The notes beneath the pieces are model-generated. The model was not told the origin of the DNA. It did not search any database and was given only the letters and a program-made list of their open reading frames with translations. Source: a virus. Taken from it: DNA of 48,099 nucleotides. The DNA lies in the IMG/VR virus record IMGVR_UViG_3300048930_001370, positions 1 to 48,099 of that record; one strand, 5' to 3'. A program made the translations under genes and the position numbers. Below are positions 1 through 9,300 of this stretch, piece by piece; positions within the stretch are counted from its first letter, which is position 1; every line of letters starts with the position of its first letter.

Positions 1-501
1 CTACCGCTCGGTCGCAACCTTCATCTCCCTGACCCAACCTTGCAACGCCGTCAGTTGCTCGGAGTTCTCGTGGCAGGCTCGGTAGTTGGCGGCGACGGTT
101 CCGGCGACGGCAGAGAGCGCAATGTCTGCGGCGGCCGCATCAGTATCTCGGGCGGGCTCGGGCAGTTCACCGGTGGCGGCAGCGTCGTGCAGGCGCACAA
201 AGCCACGGTTGATAGTGCAAGCAGCATCGGCTTGAACGGGCACATAGATCGGAACCTCCTTGATGATGGTTTCGCCCTTCTCACGGACGACACGGACGCG
301 GTCGACGTACTGCGTGACGACCTTGACGGTGGCTTGCGCCTGCTGCTCGCGGACGGCGGTGGCTTGCAGGACTTGCTCTTGTAGGGCGGCGTCCCACCTG
401 GCTTGAACGTGGCCCGCGCCCTTGATCCACCCGAAGCCGAACAGCGCGACGCCGAGCGCTACGAGGGCCAGCCAGCGGTAAGGCCACGGAATCAGGCTCA
501 T
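1..501 (-). CDS. Rz: Rz-like inner-membrane spanin subunit
   Basis: Encodes 166 aa beginning MSLIPWPYRW. Residues about 8-26 form one N-terminal membrane segment, followed by a charged, Gln-rich stretch (about 40-80) likely to be a coiled coil in the periplasm. This is the classic i-spanin plan: with Rz1 it bridges inner and outer membranes and fuses them after the endolysin has degraded the wall. The ATG at 499-501 overlaps the endolysin stop as ATGA, which fixes the start; the longer open frame upstream is a shadow of the endolysin gene. Rz1 lies inside it in another frame. Family inferred from architecture and position, since spanins diverge strongly in sequence. Confidence 0.85.
   Translation of the reverse strand: MSLIPWPYRWLALVALGVALFGFGWIKGAGHVQARWDAALQEQVLQATAVREQQAQATVKVVTQYVDRVRVVREKGETIIKEVPIYVPVQADAACTINRGFVRLHDAAATGELPEPARDTDAAAADIALSAVAGTVAANYRACHENSEQLTALQGWVREMKVATER
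51..245 (-). CDS. Rz1: Rz1-like outer-membrane lipoprotein spanin, nested in Rz
   Basis: A 64-aa lipoprotein lying wholly inside Rz in a different frame. It starts MCPFKPMLLALS and has a lipobox L16-C17-A18-C19, so the lipidated Cys would be residue 19 and the mature peptide about 46 aa. The mature part is rich in proline (PPP, SPPE, SPPTTEP), as in lambda Rz1. A strong Shine-Dalgarno AAGGAGG lies 9 nt before the ATG at 243-245, which supports this start over the longer frame to 293. It should pair with Rz to form the spanin complex. Embedded Rz1 genes are known and are easily missed by gene callers. Confidence 0.88.
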   Translation of the reverse strand: MCPFKPMLLALSTVALCACTTLPPPVNCPSPPEILMRPPQTLRSLPSPEPSPPTTEPATRTPSN

Positions 502-1007
502 GACCCTTCCCCGATGCACTGTCGGTACTCGGCCTCCCGCCGCGTGGCCAGCCCACCGCACAGCCGCGCGTTGGCGGGCAGCGCGCAGTCCTTGCCCTGG
601 AAGAAGCGCCAGCGCAGCAGCTCGGTGCAAGCCCCGGCGTAGTCCTCTGCGTTGAGTTTTCTGACCAGCGTGGACTGGCAAAACGCGCGGCTGCCGACGT
701 TGTAGGAGAAGCTTACAAAGGCGTCGTACTCGTGCTGAGCCAGGGGCACGGTCACGCATTGCTTGAGCGCACCCTCGAACTGCTGCACATCGGCGAGTGC
801 GCGAGCCAAAGCCTTCGGTGGCGTGGTCGTGTCGCCGATCTTCACTCCGGCGGTGGTGCCGAAGCCAATGGTCGGCGCATCACCCTTGACCGGAATCACC
901 GCGTGGTCGGTGTAGCCCTCGTGCAGCACGATGCCGACCAGGGCAGCGGCGGACAGCGTCAATCCGGCCACCGTCCTACGTATCACTGGAGATGGTGCAC
1001 CGGTCAT
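498..1007 (-). CDS. Lysozyme-type endolysin (GH24), probably SAR
   Basis: 169-aa glycoside hydrolase family 24 lysozyme that cleaves peptidoglycan at lysis. The expected catalytic region is seen: E30 in HEGYTD, then GD-APTIGFGTT with D43 and T46. Residues about 13-28 are a weakly hydrophobic Ala/Gly/Val/Leu segment with no signal-peptidase site, typical of a signal-arrest-release anchor as in the P21 and P1 endolysins. C-terminal Cys residues (such as in LCGG and YRQC) could control disulfide activation. It overlaps the holin-like gene (1004) and Rz (501) as ATGA junctions, so the lysis genes are translationally coupled. SAR export is inferred from the N-terminus. Confidence 0.9.
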   Translation of the reverse strand: MTGAPSPVIRRTVAGLTLSAAALVGIVLHEGYTDHAVIPVKGDAPTIGFGTTAGVKIGDTTTPPKALARALADVQQFEGALKQCVTVPLAQHEYDAFVSFSYNVGSRAFCQSTLVRKLNAEDYAGACTELLRWRFFQGKDCALPANARLCGGLATRREAEYRQCIGEGS

Positions 1008-1231
1008 CGGCGCATCTCCGGCTGCGCCACGATGCGAGCGACAGTCGCGCCGATACTGGCGGCAAAGGCCAGCAGCACGAAGGCACCACGCGGCAGAACG
1101 TCACCGAACAGCGGCACTAAGACTTCCGCCGCCGTGAAGGCGGCTGCCAGCAGGGAGAGTCGGATGCTCCACGCGCGACGCAACACGCGCCGCCAGTCGT
1201 CGAGCAGACAGATCTTCGGCCGGGCGGTCAT
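1004..1231 (-). CDS. Small membrane protein, putative holin (DUF7940-like)
   Basis: 75 aa starting MTARPKICLLDDWRRVL. Two hydrophobic stretches (about 25-42 and 48-66) suggest two membrane helices, with a basic amphipathic N-terminus (WRRVLRRAW). It resembles the DUF7940 phage family as I remember it, often annotated as holin because it sits before the endolysin. The ATG at 1229-1231 overlaps the preceding gene's stop, and its own stop overlaps the endolysin start. With a SAR endolysin the partner would be a pinholin, which needs only small membrane holes. Function inferred from position and topology. Confidence 0.72.
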   Translation of the reverse strand: MTARPKICLLDDWRRVLRRAWSIRLSLLAAAFTAAEVLVPLFGDVLPRGAFVLLAFAASIGATVARIVAQPEMRR

Positions 1232-1527
1232 TGCGTGCCTCCCATGAGCTTCAACTTGATGGCGGCGGCGACCAGCAGCGCGGCCAGGATGCCGGTGGTC
1301 ACTACCTTGACCGTGGTCTGCCAGGCGGTGCGGCGCGCATCGCGCCACGCTTCCAGCAGGTCGCGCAGCTCACGGATGTCGCGCGCGGCGTGGCCGTTCT
1401 CCAGGCCGAGGTGCGCGAGGCAACGCTCGGCGCCGCGTTCGGCCGCGCGGTTCAGCAGTTCATCGAAGTCCTCGTGGCGCAGCAGGAGGGTCGAGTCGTT
1501 GGTCGGTGCATCGGTGTCGTCGGTCAT
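1228..1527 (-). CDS. Phage membrane protein, DUF6127-like (holin or antiholin candidate)
   Basis: 99 aa. The N-terminal two thirds are acidic and helical (HEDFDELLNRAAERGAER, then ARDIRELRDLLEAWRDARR), followed by one membrane helix at about 74-92 and a short KLKLMGGTQ tail. It resembles the DUF6127 family as I recall it, usually found in phage lysis regions. One C-terminal helix with a soluble N-terminus would suit a regulator of the neighbouring holin. It is the first gene of the lysis cluster and overlaps the next by ATGA. Confidence 0.7.
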   Translation of the reverse strand: MTDDTDAPTNDSTLLLRHEDFDELLNRAAERGAERCLAHLGLENGHAARDIRELRDLLEAWRDARRTAWQTTVKVVTTGILAALLVAAAIKLKLMGGTQ

Positions 1528-1547
1528 GGTCGGTCTCCAGAAATGAC

Positions 1548-1580
1548 GAAACCCGCCCAGCGCGAGCCGGAGCGGGTTTC
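1548..1580 (-). terminator. Hairpin between tail and lysis genes
   Basis: Perfect 9-bp inverted repeat GAAACCCGC / GCGGGTTTC with a 15-nt loop, in the gap between the last tail gene (stop 1609) and the first lysis gene (start 1527). On the minus strand the stem ends in TTTC followed by GTCATTT, a poor U-tract, so this may be a weak terminator or attenuator separating tail from lysis transcription, or only an mRNA processing hairpin. Confidence 0.45.
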
Positions 1581-1608
1581 AGGGGTGAAGCGGTGGAACG
1601 GGCGTTGG

Positions 1609-1830
1609 CTAGATTTCGATCACTTCCAGCGGCAAGGAAGGCGCCTCGCCTTCGATGACGCCATCGCGCACGAACACGGTCTGGCCCAGCGCAGCGTCGC
1701 CGCGGGCATGGATCAGGCCGCCGCCCGGCAAGGCGATCACGACGCGGCTGGCGCCGACCTCGGTCACGATGCCTGCTTGCAGCGGCGGCTCGGGCAGCAA
1801 CTGCCGGAACTGGCGGTAGAGGTTATGCAT
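1609..1830 (-). CDS. Small tail-region protein of unknown function
   Basis: 73 aa starting MHNLYRQFRQLLPEPP. After the short helix it alternates small hydrophobic and glycine residues (VVIALPGGGLIHARGD, then TVFVRDGVIEGEAP), suggesting a compact beta fold. The ATG at 1828-1830 overlaps the end of the large tail-tip gene by 8 nt, so it is very likely co-translated and may be a tail-tip accessory or assembly factor. I do not recognise the family. The longer open frame upstream is a shadow of the tail-tip gene. Confidence 0.65.
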   Translation of the reverse strand: MHNLYRQFRQLLPEPPLQAGIVTEVGASRVVIALPGGGLIHARGDAALGQTVFVRDGVIEGEAPSLPLEVIEI

Positions 1831-3709
1831 GGCACTCGACGCCCAGTGTTTGCCAGACCTCGGGGAAGCCGGCTTCGATGCGCGTGGAGCGCACGATCCC
1901 GAGCCGTGCGACGCGGCCATCCTGGTACTCGACGAACGTGCCTGGCTCAACGATGCCGGTCTCGGGCAGCACCGGCAGGCGCAGGCCCACTTCGAACTGC
2001 TGGCCGGTGTCGGCCAGGATCGCCGTGCCACGTTGGCGCGCCGCCACGGCTTCGGTGATCAGCGCATCGACGACCATGGGTGCGACTCGGTTGCCTGCCG
2101 TGCCAGTTCGCGTGACCTGGCCCAACACACCGGCACTCTGGCCAGACACGAACACCCGGTTGTAGGCCGGCTTCTCCAGCCAGCGCAGCGATTCGCGCGA
2201 GACGGCGTCGACCGGCAGGATCAGGTCAGGCGTGACGGCGTGCCAGTCCCATGGCGCGACCGGATAGCGATGGCGCACGCGCATCGTTGGTTCGGACGGA
2301 TGCGGCAACAGGTAGCCACCGGCAGCGCCAGCGATGCTGGCCAGCGCATCAATCCAGGTGCCCTGTTGCGCGAACACGCCGGCAGGCACGTTCCAGTCGG
2401 TGAGGCCCCAGTCGATGGCCCAGCCAAGTGGCACACCGTTGATCGTCAGCACATCGTCCATGAGCTGCCGCGCAGTGCGCGGATCAGCATTGGCGAAGTT
2501 CATCACTGGCGCGTAAGGCGCCGACAACGCTGCCGAGCGGCCTCGGCCGGAGAGACGCAGGCTGGTGTCGCCGAAGCTGCGCTCACGGCTCAGATTTTCG
2601 GCGAGCACGCGGAAGTTCGTGCCGTTGACGTGCGCCACCAGTTCCACCGGCGAAGCGCCGTCTCCGTGCGCGACCAGCGCCTCGGCGATACCAGGTAGCG
2701 TGGCCTCGAAGCCCCACGCCCAGGAGTCGACGTCGAGACTCAGTGATAGCGAGATCACCGGCACCGGCACGCCATCCGGCCATCGATGCAGCGTGACGTG
2801 GTTCAGCACGACGTAAACCCTCCGAATCGGAACGACAACCGGAGCGTCCTGACCGGGCCCGGGATGGTTCTCGCACACGAAGACCAGGTGGCCATCTGTG
2901 GCCGCCAGCGCCGCGAAGCGCAGGTTGGGATTCGGGGTGTAGCAAGGGATGGGCGGCGGATCGCCGCCACCGGGACGCGTCGGATGCCGGCCGGGCGGCG
3001 GGCGCATGGCGCTTTGCCAGCGCCCCTTGTTCCAGCGCCGAAGCGCGACCGCGACTTGGATCGCCTCGAAGAAGCGCCGACTCGGAAGCGGTGCCGCCAC
3101 GCCGAAGCCCGAGGTCGTCGGCCGATGGCGATCCCGCAGACCGTCTTGATGGTGCAGGCGCCGCTGCAGGCCATCCATGCGCGCCGCGTTGGCATGGACG
3201 AACGGTCCTGCGGTGCGCAGTTGCAGCGCGTCACTGTGCGCGACGCCAATGGCGCCCGGCGATGTCGGCGACGCGAGACAGAACCGCACCGTGGCTGTGA
3301 TCGGCAGTCGCGCCAGCCTGGCGCTGCGACGCGCCTCGACACCCGCAACATGGCCTGTCGCCGGTTGCCATCCGGTTTGCGCTTGCACGGGCGCCTGCTG
3401 GGTCGCCGACGTTCGATGCGCGGCACCGTGCTCGAACCCGCGACCGCGCTGCCAGGTCGAGTAGGTGCTGCCCACCAGCGGACGCGCGGTCCGCGAGGAA
3501 TAGCGCGCCTCGACGAGCATCTCCATCGCAGGGAAGGTGCCGAGGAGTGTCGCTGACGCATTGGGGATAGCGAGCGCATCGAAGCGCAATGCCGGCAGTG
3601 CGCCGATCAACTGTGCGTCGAGCGCGGGTACTGCCCCGGCCGGTTCGCCGCCCAGCAACAGATGCGCACTGCCCGGTGGATGGGCGAAGCGCAGATCGGC
3701 AGCCGTCAT
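1823..3709 (-). CDS. Tail-tip hub-like protein
   Basis: 628 aa. The N-terminal ~270 residues are compositionally plain, with a Pro/Gly-rich linker (about 245-260, with RPGGGDPPP). The C-terminal ~350 residues read as a hub-type tail protein: a beta-rich part (RRVYVVLNHVTLHRWPDG, VISLSLSLDVDSWAWGFEA) then a segment about DVLTINGVPLGWAIDWGL with repeated short beta strands, as in gp27/gpP-like rings. It is the last large gene of the tail module, where lambda-like phages place tip and fibre genes. The hub call is inferred from overall pattern; no catalytic motif was seen. Confidence 0.6.
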   Translation of the reverse strand: MTAADLRFAHPPGSAHLLLGGEPAGAVPALDAQLIGALPALRFDALAIPNASATLLGTFPAMEMLVEARYSSRTARPLVGSTYSTWQRGRGFEHGAAHRTSATQQAPVQAQTGWQPATGHVAGVEARRSARLARLPITATVRFCLASPTSPGAIGVAHSDALQLRTAGPFVHANAARMDGLQRRLHHQDGLRDRHRPTTSGFGVAAPLPSRRFFEAIQVAVALRRWNKGRWQSAMRPPPGRHPTRPGGGDPPPIPCYTPNPNLRFAALAATDGHLVFVCENHPGPGQDAPVVVPIRRVYVVLNHVTLHRWPDGVPVPVISLSLSLDVDSWAWGFEATLPGIAEALVAHGDGASPVELVAHVNGTNFRVLAENLSRERSFGDTSLRLSGRGRSAALSAPYAPVMNFANADPRTARQLMDDVLTINGVPLGWAIDWGLTDWNVPAGVFAQQGTWIDALASIAGAAGGYLLPHPSEPTMRVRHRYPVAPWDWHAVTPDLILPVDAVSRESLRWLEKPAYNRVFVSGQSAGVLGQVTRTGTAGNRVAPMVVDALITEAVAARQRGTAILADTGQQFEVGLRLPVLPETGIVEPGTFVEYQDGRVARLGIVRSTRIEAGFPEVWQTLGVECHA

Positions 3710-3715
3710 CGGCAG

Positions 3716-4105
3716 TCACCCTAGCAGTCCCGTCAGGATGCGGGTGTAGCCGCCCGCGTACAGCGTGGTCGTCGGCAGTCGCAGTTCACCGGTGCCCTCG
3801 AGGTCCGATGCGTCGCAGTCCCAGGCCAGCGCGCCCTGACCATTGACGATGCGTGCCCAGGTCGCCTCGCCGGTGGTCAGGATCAGCGCTTCGTTGGTCG
3901 CGGCCACCTCGAGCACGCCGTCGACGACGGTGCCAAGCGGCTCGGCGAGCACGATGGAGGCGAGCAGCGGCCCCTGCGGCGCCGCACCGAAGCTTGGCCG
4001 AGGCCCCGCGTAGAGATGGGCGCGCGCCTGCTCGGTGCCGAGCGCCAGAAAGGTGATCACGCCCTGCAGCCGGTAGTCGTTGAGCGCGTTCGAGATCTCG
4101 ATCAC
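3716..4105 (-). CDS. Tail-associated protein of unknown function
   Basis: 129 aa with a GTG start overlapping the upstream gene by 4 nt (GTGA). The sequence is small-residue rich and beta-like (GPLLASIVLAEPLGTVVDGV, AALILTTGEATWARIV). The block VVDGVLEVAATNEALILTTGEATW resembles short phage tail proteins that sit next to tip proteins, but I cannot name the family. Its place between two tail-tip genes implies a virion or tail-assembly role. Confidence 0.6.
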   Translation of the reverse strand: MIEISNALNDYRLQGVITFLALGTEQARAHLYAGPRPSFGAAPQGPLLASIVLAEPLGTVVDGVLEVAATNEALILTTGEATWARIVNGQGALAWDCDASDLEGTGELRLPTTTLYAGGYTRILTGLLG

Positions 4106-5070
4106 GCGGGCCCCTGCATCGGTTGAGCGCGCAGGTTGTCGGCGATGACGGCGCGGAAGTTGTGTTTGTAGTCGTAGGCGATCACGACGTAGCGCGGCAC
4201 GGTGCTGATCTTGTCGAAGCAGTAGGTGCCGGTGGTCGGATCGCTCCAGGTCTCGCCCACGACGACGTAGGTGCGTTCGTCGAACAGCAGCACGCGGCGC
4301 GCTACCGGCCGGTCATCCGGAACGCCCTTCTCTTTCACCGTGCCGGTGATCTGGTGGGTGCCGGCGTAGTAGTGGTTGCGCGTGCCCGCCAGGCGGTGAA
4401 AGGCGCGGTGCGAGTAACGCAGTAAGCCAGCCAGGTCCGGCACCGGCTGGGTGCGCGCCACGACGGTCGGCAGCGCCCTGTAATGGGGAGACGGCGCGTC
4501 TGGCAATGCGCTCGGCACACCACCAGATACTCGATGCACGCGCAGGGTCAGGCCGTAGCCGTAGATGGATGGCCGGAAGCGCGCGTAGTGCCGCTTGTAG
4601 CCTTCCCACACGATGCCGTCGTTGTCGCTCACCCGGTACTGCCAGATGCCGTCGTTGCCCCGCTTCGCGTCGACCCGGATGGTGCGGCGAGCGCCGGTCA
4701 CGGCCCACGGCGCTGCGGCATGGGCGGTCAGTTCATACTGATTGCCGCCCGCATCCCAGAAGCTGTGATGCCACTGCTGCTGCCACGCGATCAGTCGGTG
4801 GCCCTCATAGGTCCCCGAGCCAGTCCAAAGCCAGAAGCCAAAGCAGGCCGATGAGTAGGTGATGGCCATCACTTCGGCGTCGATCTCGAACCAGAAGTTC
4901 TCGGCGACCTCGGCCGCGTCGATGCGCCAGAAGTTCTGCGCCTGCGAGAAGACCAGATCGGCGGCCTGCGCTGCTTCATTCCAAGTAGACGTTACGCCGC
5001 CCGCGCCACCCGCGCTGGCAAATCCCGCGGGAATGCCGGTGACAAAATCCTCGTCCACAGGATAGGCCAC
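4102..5070 (-). CDS. Tail-tip protein with lectin-like N-terminus and carboxypeptidase-regulatory-like C-terminus
   Basis: 322 aa, GTG start. Residues about 1-180 are rich in Trp and Tyr in a pattern like a concanavalin/laminin-G jelly roll (NFWFEIDAEVMAITYSSA, FGFWLWTGSGTYEGH, RTIRVDAKRGNDGIWQYRV). Residues about 235-315 match the small beta-sandwich common at the end of phage tail proteins: GTVKEKGVPDDRPVARRVLL, WSDPTTGTYCFDKI, YVVIAYDYKHNFRAVIAD. The combination suggests a surface-exposed tail protein that binds sugars on the host. Function inferred; no enzyme motif is visible. Confidence 0.6.
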   Translation of the reverse strand: MAYPVDEDFVTGIPAGFASAGGAGGVTSTWNEAAQAADLVFSQAQNFWRIDAAEVAENFWFEIDAEVMAITYSSACFGFWLWTGSGTYEGHRLIAWQQQWHHSFWDAGGNQYELTAHAAAPWAVTGARRTIRVDAKRGNDGIWQYRVSDNDGIVWEGYKRHYARFRPSIYGYGLTLRVHRVSGGVPSALPDAPSPHYRALPTVVARTQPVPDLAGLLRYSHRAFHRLAGTRNHYYAGTHQITGTVKEKGVPDDRPVARRVLLFDERTYVVVGETWSDPTTGTYCFDKISTVPRYVVIAYDYKHNFRAVIADNLRAQPMQGPA

Positions 5071-5073
5071 GAC

Positions 5074-6339
5074 TCAGGGTCTCCAGGGACCGGTGATGTC
5101 GAAGGCGAAGCCGCTGGTGTTGCCCTCGTGGGCGTAGTCCAGCGTGACGATGAGGAACTTGCGCCCGGAGTAGCCGAGCACCTGGTCGATGAGCGTCAGG
5201 TGCGCGTAGGGCTGGTTCTGATGAATCCAGTACATCCCGGGCAGCATCCCGCGCAGATGGCCGGTGCTCTCGCGCAGGTAGATCGGGTGCAGGATCAGGC
5301 CGTAGTCGGGGCCATTGGGGAACGGGATGCTGCCCGAGCGCCCGGAGACGTTCTGGTTGTTGCCGTCGTTCAACGAGAACAGACCGAGGCGCGCATTGCC
5401 GCCGACCTGGGTGTAGTCGCGCATGCAGATCTTGCCGGTCGTATCCAGCGAGTGCGTCGAGTAGGTGTCCTGGTTGGGGTAGCTGTTCGGCCACTCGCTG
5501 ACCGTGCGGTAGCGATCGGAGGCAGTCAGGAACGACGCGTAGTTGTCGCCAGGTTTGTAGCTGTCGAAGTCGGTGAAGGTGTAGAGCACGCGGCGATCAC
5601 CACCCCAGCCGGACGCGCACGCCAGGAAGAAGCCGCGGTCGTCGCCGACCAGCACCCAGCTGCGGGCACCGGCGCCGTTGTCGCCATAGGTCTCGGGCGT
5701 GTTGTTGCGGGCGAAGTACCACTTGAACCAGCCCGAGTACATCGAATTGCCGCTGCCCGAAGGCAGTTCATTGCGCGTGGGCGCCGCCGGATCAAACGGC
5801 GCGCGCGCACCGACGAAAGTCTCGATGTCGACCATGTCCTCGGCCAGCGTGACACGCCCAAACTTCGCCCAGGTCGTCGTGTAGCCCTCCGGCAAGCTGT
5901 CATCGACGCGCAGGAACGGCCGATTCGAGAGCGGATTGGGGCTTCGGTAGGCACGCTTGTTCTCGCCGGTGAAGGCGATCTCGAAGCCGAGCGGCGCGAT
6001 CTTGGCGGTGATCCCGAGCACCGTCGTGGCCGGCGAGGCCGGTTCACCCGGAACGGCGAACTGGATGCTGTCCTGAGTGGTTGCGGTGATGGTGAACTCG
6101 CCGTTGTACTCGGGTTCCTCCGCACCCTCGATGCGCACCACCTGATCGACCAGGTAGCCATGCGCCGAACCGACGACAGCAGTCGCGATGCCGCCTTCTC
6201 GAGTCAGCGCCGACACTGGCTTCAGGTGAAAGCCGTTGACGAGCAGCGCATCGAGCAGCGCGGTCAGGCTGCCCCAGTTGTTGGTCAGCACCGGCGCGCC
6301 CGTCATGCCGCTGTGCATCCATTTGACCTTGTTGCTCAC
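5074..6339 (-). CDS. Tail-tip/virion protein of unknown function
   Basis: 421 aa, GTG start (cac at 6337-6339). It is aromatic and Asn/Ser-rich (YSGWFKWYFARNNTPETY, PNSYPNQDTYSTHSLDTT) with no membrane segment. Residues about 40-110 (VRIEGAEEPEYNGEFTITAT) look like a short beta domain, repeating the style of tail-fibre beta sandwiches. It sits between two large tail proteins and is probably a tip or side-fibre component. Not recognised at family level. Confidence 0.6.
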   Translation of the reverse strand: MSNKVKWMHSGMTGAPVLTNNWGSLTALLDALLVNGFHLKPVSALTREGGIATAVVGSAHGYLVDQVVRIEGAEEPEYNGEFTITATTQDSIQFAVPGEPASPATTVLGITAKIAPLGFEIAFTGENKRAYRSPNPLSNRPFLRVDDSLPEGYTTTWAKFGRVTLAEDMVDIETFVGARAPFDPAAPTRNELPSGSGNSMYSGWFKWYFARNNTPETYGDNGAGARSWVLVGDDRGFFLACASGWGGDRRVLYTFTDFDSYKPGDNYASFLTASDRYRTVSEWPNSYPNQDTYSTHSLDTTGKICMRDYTQVGGNARLGLFSLNDGNNQNVSGRSGSIPFPNGPDYGLILHPIYLRESTGHLRGMLPGMYWIHQNQPYAHLTLIDQVLGYSGRKFLIVTLDYAHEGNTSGFAFDITGPWRP

Positions 6340-6368
6340 AAGTCAGAGTCCTCGAAGTGGGTGGCGTG

Positions 6369-9300
6369 TCACGGGCGATCCACGTCGCCGCGCACCAGCA
6401 AGGTGAAGGCATCGCGGGTCACGGTTTCCGGGCCCTGCTGGATCGTGCGCACGACCCAGACCGGAAACAGCGCGCCGATGGTGTTGAAGCGCAGCACGTT
6501 GCCGGCCGCCCAGCCCGAGCCCCAGCCCAGCGCGCGCAGAGTGAAGTAGGGTTTGCCGGTAGCCGGGTTGGTCGGCGCGAGATCGTTGGCGGTGGTGCCG
6601 GTGGCGATCACACCGACGTGCTCGCCGATGACCTGGAACGCCGTGGTGTTGGTGAACTGGATCGCCCAGCGCTCGGTGATCGCGCCGGCGTTAGTCACCG
6701 TGATCGGCGCCAGCACATCGTTGAACGTGGCGGTCGCGGCGTTGCCGACCAGCGCATCGGTGAACGCACCGTTCCAGGTGGCCTGATCGAACAAGCGCGA
6801 CACGTAGGCGCGCAGGTCGCCCGAGACGAGCGCGGAGGAGATGCAGGAGCCGGTGGGGTAGTCGTGGGTGATCTGGCGGGTGAACGCGAGGCGCCCGGAG
6901 ATCTGCACATCCGACACCTGAGCCATGTCCTCGATGCGGTGCTCGACGGTGACCGGCTGGGCGATGCCGGCGACGTCGGTGAACGTCACGCGGCCTGCTT
7001 CCAGATCGACGGTGTAGCCCGCAGTGACCACGACGCCGTTGGCATCCAGCACCCGCACGCGCGACAAGCGCACGCGATGGCAGTCGACCACCTGGCCGGC
7101 GGTGGCGGTCAGCGGGCCGACCGTTTCGGTGTGGCCGATCACCGCGAAGTCGCCCATCCGGAAGATCGGCACGCGACCGTCCTGTGGCAGGCGCACGGGA
7201 TCGAGCCCGATCAGGTCCGCATCGAGCGGCAGGTAGGAGTACGCGACGGCGTTGTACTTGATGGTGTCTGCGAACACCGGCGCCGGCTTGAACACCTTGG
7301 GCACGCCGTCGAGCACGACGACGCCATCGGGATCGAACCAGATCTCGTCCTCGTTGCCGGCCGCCACGACCCACGACCCGAAACGCGCGCGTACCACGCC
7401 GGTCTCGTAATCGATGGCGCCGGTGATGCCTGCGCCGGCGATGATTCCGTGATTGTCGGCGCTGACATTGATCGTGCCGCCGGTCAGCCGAGTGGCCAGC
7501 AGTTGCAGGCTCGACGGCCGCACCGGCGAGGCCGGAATGCGGAAGGTGACCTCATCGACCGGCGTGCCATCGAGGCTGGTGAGCAGCGAGCGCAGTTGGA
7601 CGACGGTGCCTTGGCCCGGCACCCAGGCGTTCAAGGTCACCGCGCCGGTGGCGTAGTTGATGGCGCCGGCCAGGGTTGCGGCGCCGGTGACGGGATTGAG
7701 GTCGTAGTACAGGCTGCCGAGGCGGTCGAAGTAGGTCTTGCCGCCCAGCGTGAAACCGACGCTGCCCGGCACGATGGCTTCGGCGAAGCTCGGCGTCAGA
7801 TCGAGCGCCAGGCCACTGGCCGTGAACGGCTGGGTGACCGAGTTCGAGGTGCCAGCGGCGCGATAGCGCACCTTGGCCCACGCGGTCTCGTCGATGGGCA
7901 TGGCGGCGCCCGCGGTCACGTACTCCCAGTGCGAGAACACGTTGCGATAGACCGGCACCAGCGTGCCGTCTGCGTTGCGCGTCATCCCGATCTGGGTTAC
8001 CAGGTAGCGCGCCACGGGGATGCGCACGGTGGTGTCGGGCAGGAAGCGCACGACGCCGGTGGCGTAGTTCACCGTGCCGTAGAGGAAGCCCTGAGCGTCC
8101 TTGAGGTTGCCATTGCGGTCGTCGCGAACAATCTTGATCGGATCGACCGGGCGCACCAGTTGAAGCTCGGCCGGCGTGGTCGAGATGTAGTCGAAGGTCT
8201 CGATCAGCAGATTCCACTCCAACTCCACCGTGCCCGGAATCAGGCCATCGAACTCCACCTCGACGTCGATGTAGCCGTTGCCATCGCGCATCGGCGCATG
8301 GAATTCCTCCTCGGTCGGCGGGCCCCAGGTGTAGGCGACGTTGTAGGTCTGGCCACCGGCCGGCAAGGCGCCGGGCGTGAACTGGATCAGGCCCGACTGG
8401 TAGTGGATGGTGCCGGTGGCCGCGCCGGTGATGCGCCCAGCGCCATCGTCGGTGGCGGTGCGCGCGACGCCATCGTTCCAGGTGATCGTCACCGACTCTG
8501 GCGTGATGCCGGATTGCGCCAACTGTAGCGACACGGCGGGTGGCGCGATGGTCTGATCGGAACGGTTGAAGTAGTTGGCCTTGCCGCCCCAGGCGTAGAC
8601 GATCTCGCTGCCGACATCGGGCAGCGCGCCCACGGTGACGGCGACCGTGCCGGAGCCGTAGTTCACGGTGCCGACGCCGTACTCGGGGCTGGAGCCCTTG
8701 AGCACGCCCGCGCCGTTGTCGCGCAGGTCGTACCACTTGCCCTGCGCGCGATAGCTCACCTGGAGGGTGCCGGGCGCGGGGCTCGGCAGGATGGTCAGCA
8801 CGTAGTTGTACGCGCGGTTCTCGATGTCGACGCGCACGCCCGCGGTGTCGGCGACGCGGATCGGTGCGGCGGCGGGTCGGAAGGTGATGGTCTTGGTGCC
8901 GCCGTAGTTCGGCGCACTGGTCGCCATCGCGATCTGGCCGCGGGCGTAGTTGACCGTGCCGATCACCGTCGCGCCGGCCATCAGCTGGCCGCCGTTGTCG
9001 GTGAGCGTGGCGCCGCTGACGGTGATCGACAGTGTGCCGGGCTGGATTGCATTGCCGACCGACAGGATCGTGGAAGCGTTGAAGCCGACCGAGGTGGTGT
9101 AGCTCACCGTGCCATTGGCCGACTCGACCAGGGCTTCGGAGGTGCCACCTGCAGTCAGGTCGAGCAGCGGGGTCTCAGTCTGGGCCGAAGGCACCAGCTG
9201 GGTGAAGATGCTGCTGACGCTGGCAGCCACATCGCCCATGGCGATCGGCTGGGTGGTCTTGACCACACCGCAGTACTTGGCGGCATCGGCGACGACGGTG

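Noticed and set aside
5128-8528. Long plus-strand open frames (473 and 723 codons) across the tail region
   Set aside because: They are antisense shadows of the minus-strand tail genes. They are His/Arg/Asp-rich with no domain pattern and no ribosome site, as expected for G+C-rich DNA.
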